Source of the DNA: Anodontia alba
Taxonomy: Eukaryota; Mollusca; Bivalvia; Lucinida; Lucinidae
DNA length: 64,000 bases
Assembly (NCBI GenBank): GCA_964016985.1
Contig: OZ024826.1
Location: forward strand, 63,618,910-63,682,909
Reading direction: 5' to 3'
This document shows positions 63,348 to 64,000 of this stretch, in pieces. Within the stretch, counting starts at the first letter, position 1; each line of letters begins with the position of its first letter. Both the position numbers and the translations under genes were made by a program. The notes under the pieces were generated by a model. The model made no database searches. It was given only the letters and a program-made list of their open reading frames with translations, and had not been told where the DNA came from.

Positions 63348-64000
63348 CATTAAGAGGCTCTTGGGCCACGATTCATTCACCTGAGCAAATCAGCCATTGC
63401 ATATCTGCAGATGACATGCAACATTCTTCCAGTATTGCCACAGCAACTAGGACAGAAATTTGATTGTGCCGTAAAAAGGTCAAAGGTCATCCTCGGATCA
63501 TCATTTGAACAAACTTGGTAGACCTTGCATCCCTGATGCTATATAACAAGATTAAGCCTCATAGCTTTCTGGAGAAGAAGATTTTTAAGATATGGCATTT
63601 TGGCCATCTTAGTCAATAGTGCAGAACCATTTGCAGAAAGTGACAATACCCCTTCGACAGGAAGCCCATGTGAAATCTGGTGAAAATTGGTCAGAGAAAA
63701 AGACATTTATTTAAAGATTACATGATTTTATAAATGTATATAGCCCAGAGACAAGGGCAGATAACACCTATGGGACAACACTTTCATTGAAACTAAGAAG
63801 TTTTACTACTTGAATCATACATTGTAAGTTTCAGTCTTTAATACATTTTGAGAAAATAATTTTTCAAAAATCTGTACATAGACACAAATTTGACCTTGCT
63901 GTAAAAAGGTCAACTGTCATCCTAGGATCTTCATTTGAAAAAATTTGGCAGACAATGAGTCCCCAATGCTATATAACAAGATTCAGCAAAGGTTGCTTGG
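63348..64000 (+). mobile_element. Start of a satellite-bearing element, runs off the window
   Basis: Diverged head 'gaggctcttgggccacgattcattcacctgagcaaatcagcc' with 'gcagatgacatgcaacattcttccag', matching 3551 and 7932. The ~310-bp family follows ('gccgtaaaaaggtcaaaggtcatc', 'ggccatcttagtcaa'). No gene seen. Confidence 0.6.

Overview
This is a eukaryotic, animal-type window. It has split coding exons with GT-AG introns, very little coding sequence and dense layers of transposable elements. The mix of DIRS-like tyrosine-recombinase retrotransposons, tRNA-derived SINEs and elements with short terminal repeats around ~145-160 bp tandem arrays (an architecture known from bivalve 'pearl'/Helitron-like elements) suggests a bivalve mollusc. 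The species cannot be determined from the sequence.

The only host gene I can support is ETFDH (electron transfer flavoprotein-ubiquinone oxidoreductase) on the minus strand. Its last coding exon is 21131-21294 and the preceding one is 43879-44100. Splice sites and codon phase fit exactly, and the two are separated by a 22,584-bp intron. Sequence right of 44100 should be the next upstream intron; sequence left of about 21100 lies downstream of the gene.

Layout. (1) 1-11370: mosaic of protein-less tandem-repeat elements, some nested, rich in palindromic CAAGATGGCNGCCAT motifs. (2) 11371-17569: a minus-strand DIRS element split by a second, plus-strand DIRS (copy A, 11833-16310) with inverted terminal repeats and an internal complementary region. 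(3) 17570-21130: SINE-like and MITE-like sequence, a 46-bp tandem array with a strict two-unit alternation, hairpin repeats and a C23 run. (4) 21295-43878: the ETFDH intron, holding decayed DIRS D (with a LINE, a SINE, a MITE and small insertions), LINE L3 with a SINE, and DIRS C. DIRS C carries three satellite-bearing elements nested inside one another. (5) 44572-62330: decayed DIRS E, which holds a mariner, a PHD-finger LINE (L1) and a SINE. The LINE is in turn split by a nearly complete Ty3/gypsy-type retrotransposon (50234-56590). (6) 62331-64000: a 161-bp duplication and the start of another satellite-bearing element.

The most unusual items are the gypsy-type element, whose integrase precedes its reverse transcriptase (Gmr1-like order) and whose RT active site has lost an aspartate; the LINE with a C4HC3 PHD-like finger embedded in its RT polyprotein; the four-deep nest in DIRS C; the DIRS internal complementary regions; and a hypervariable coding minisatellite at one place in every DIRS gag copy. 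Almost every mobile-element gene here is broken, so the window is better read as a record of insertions than as a set of working genes.
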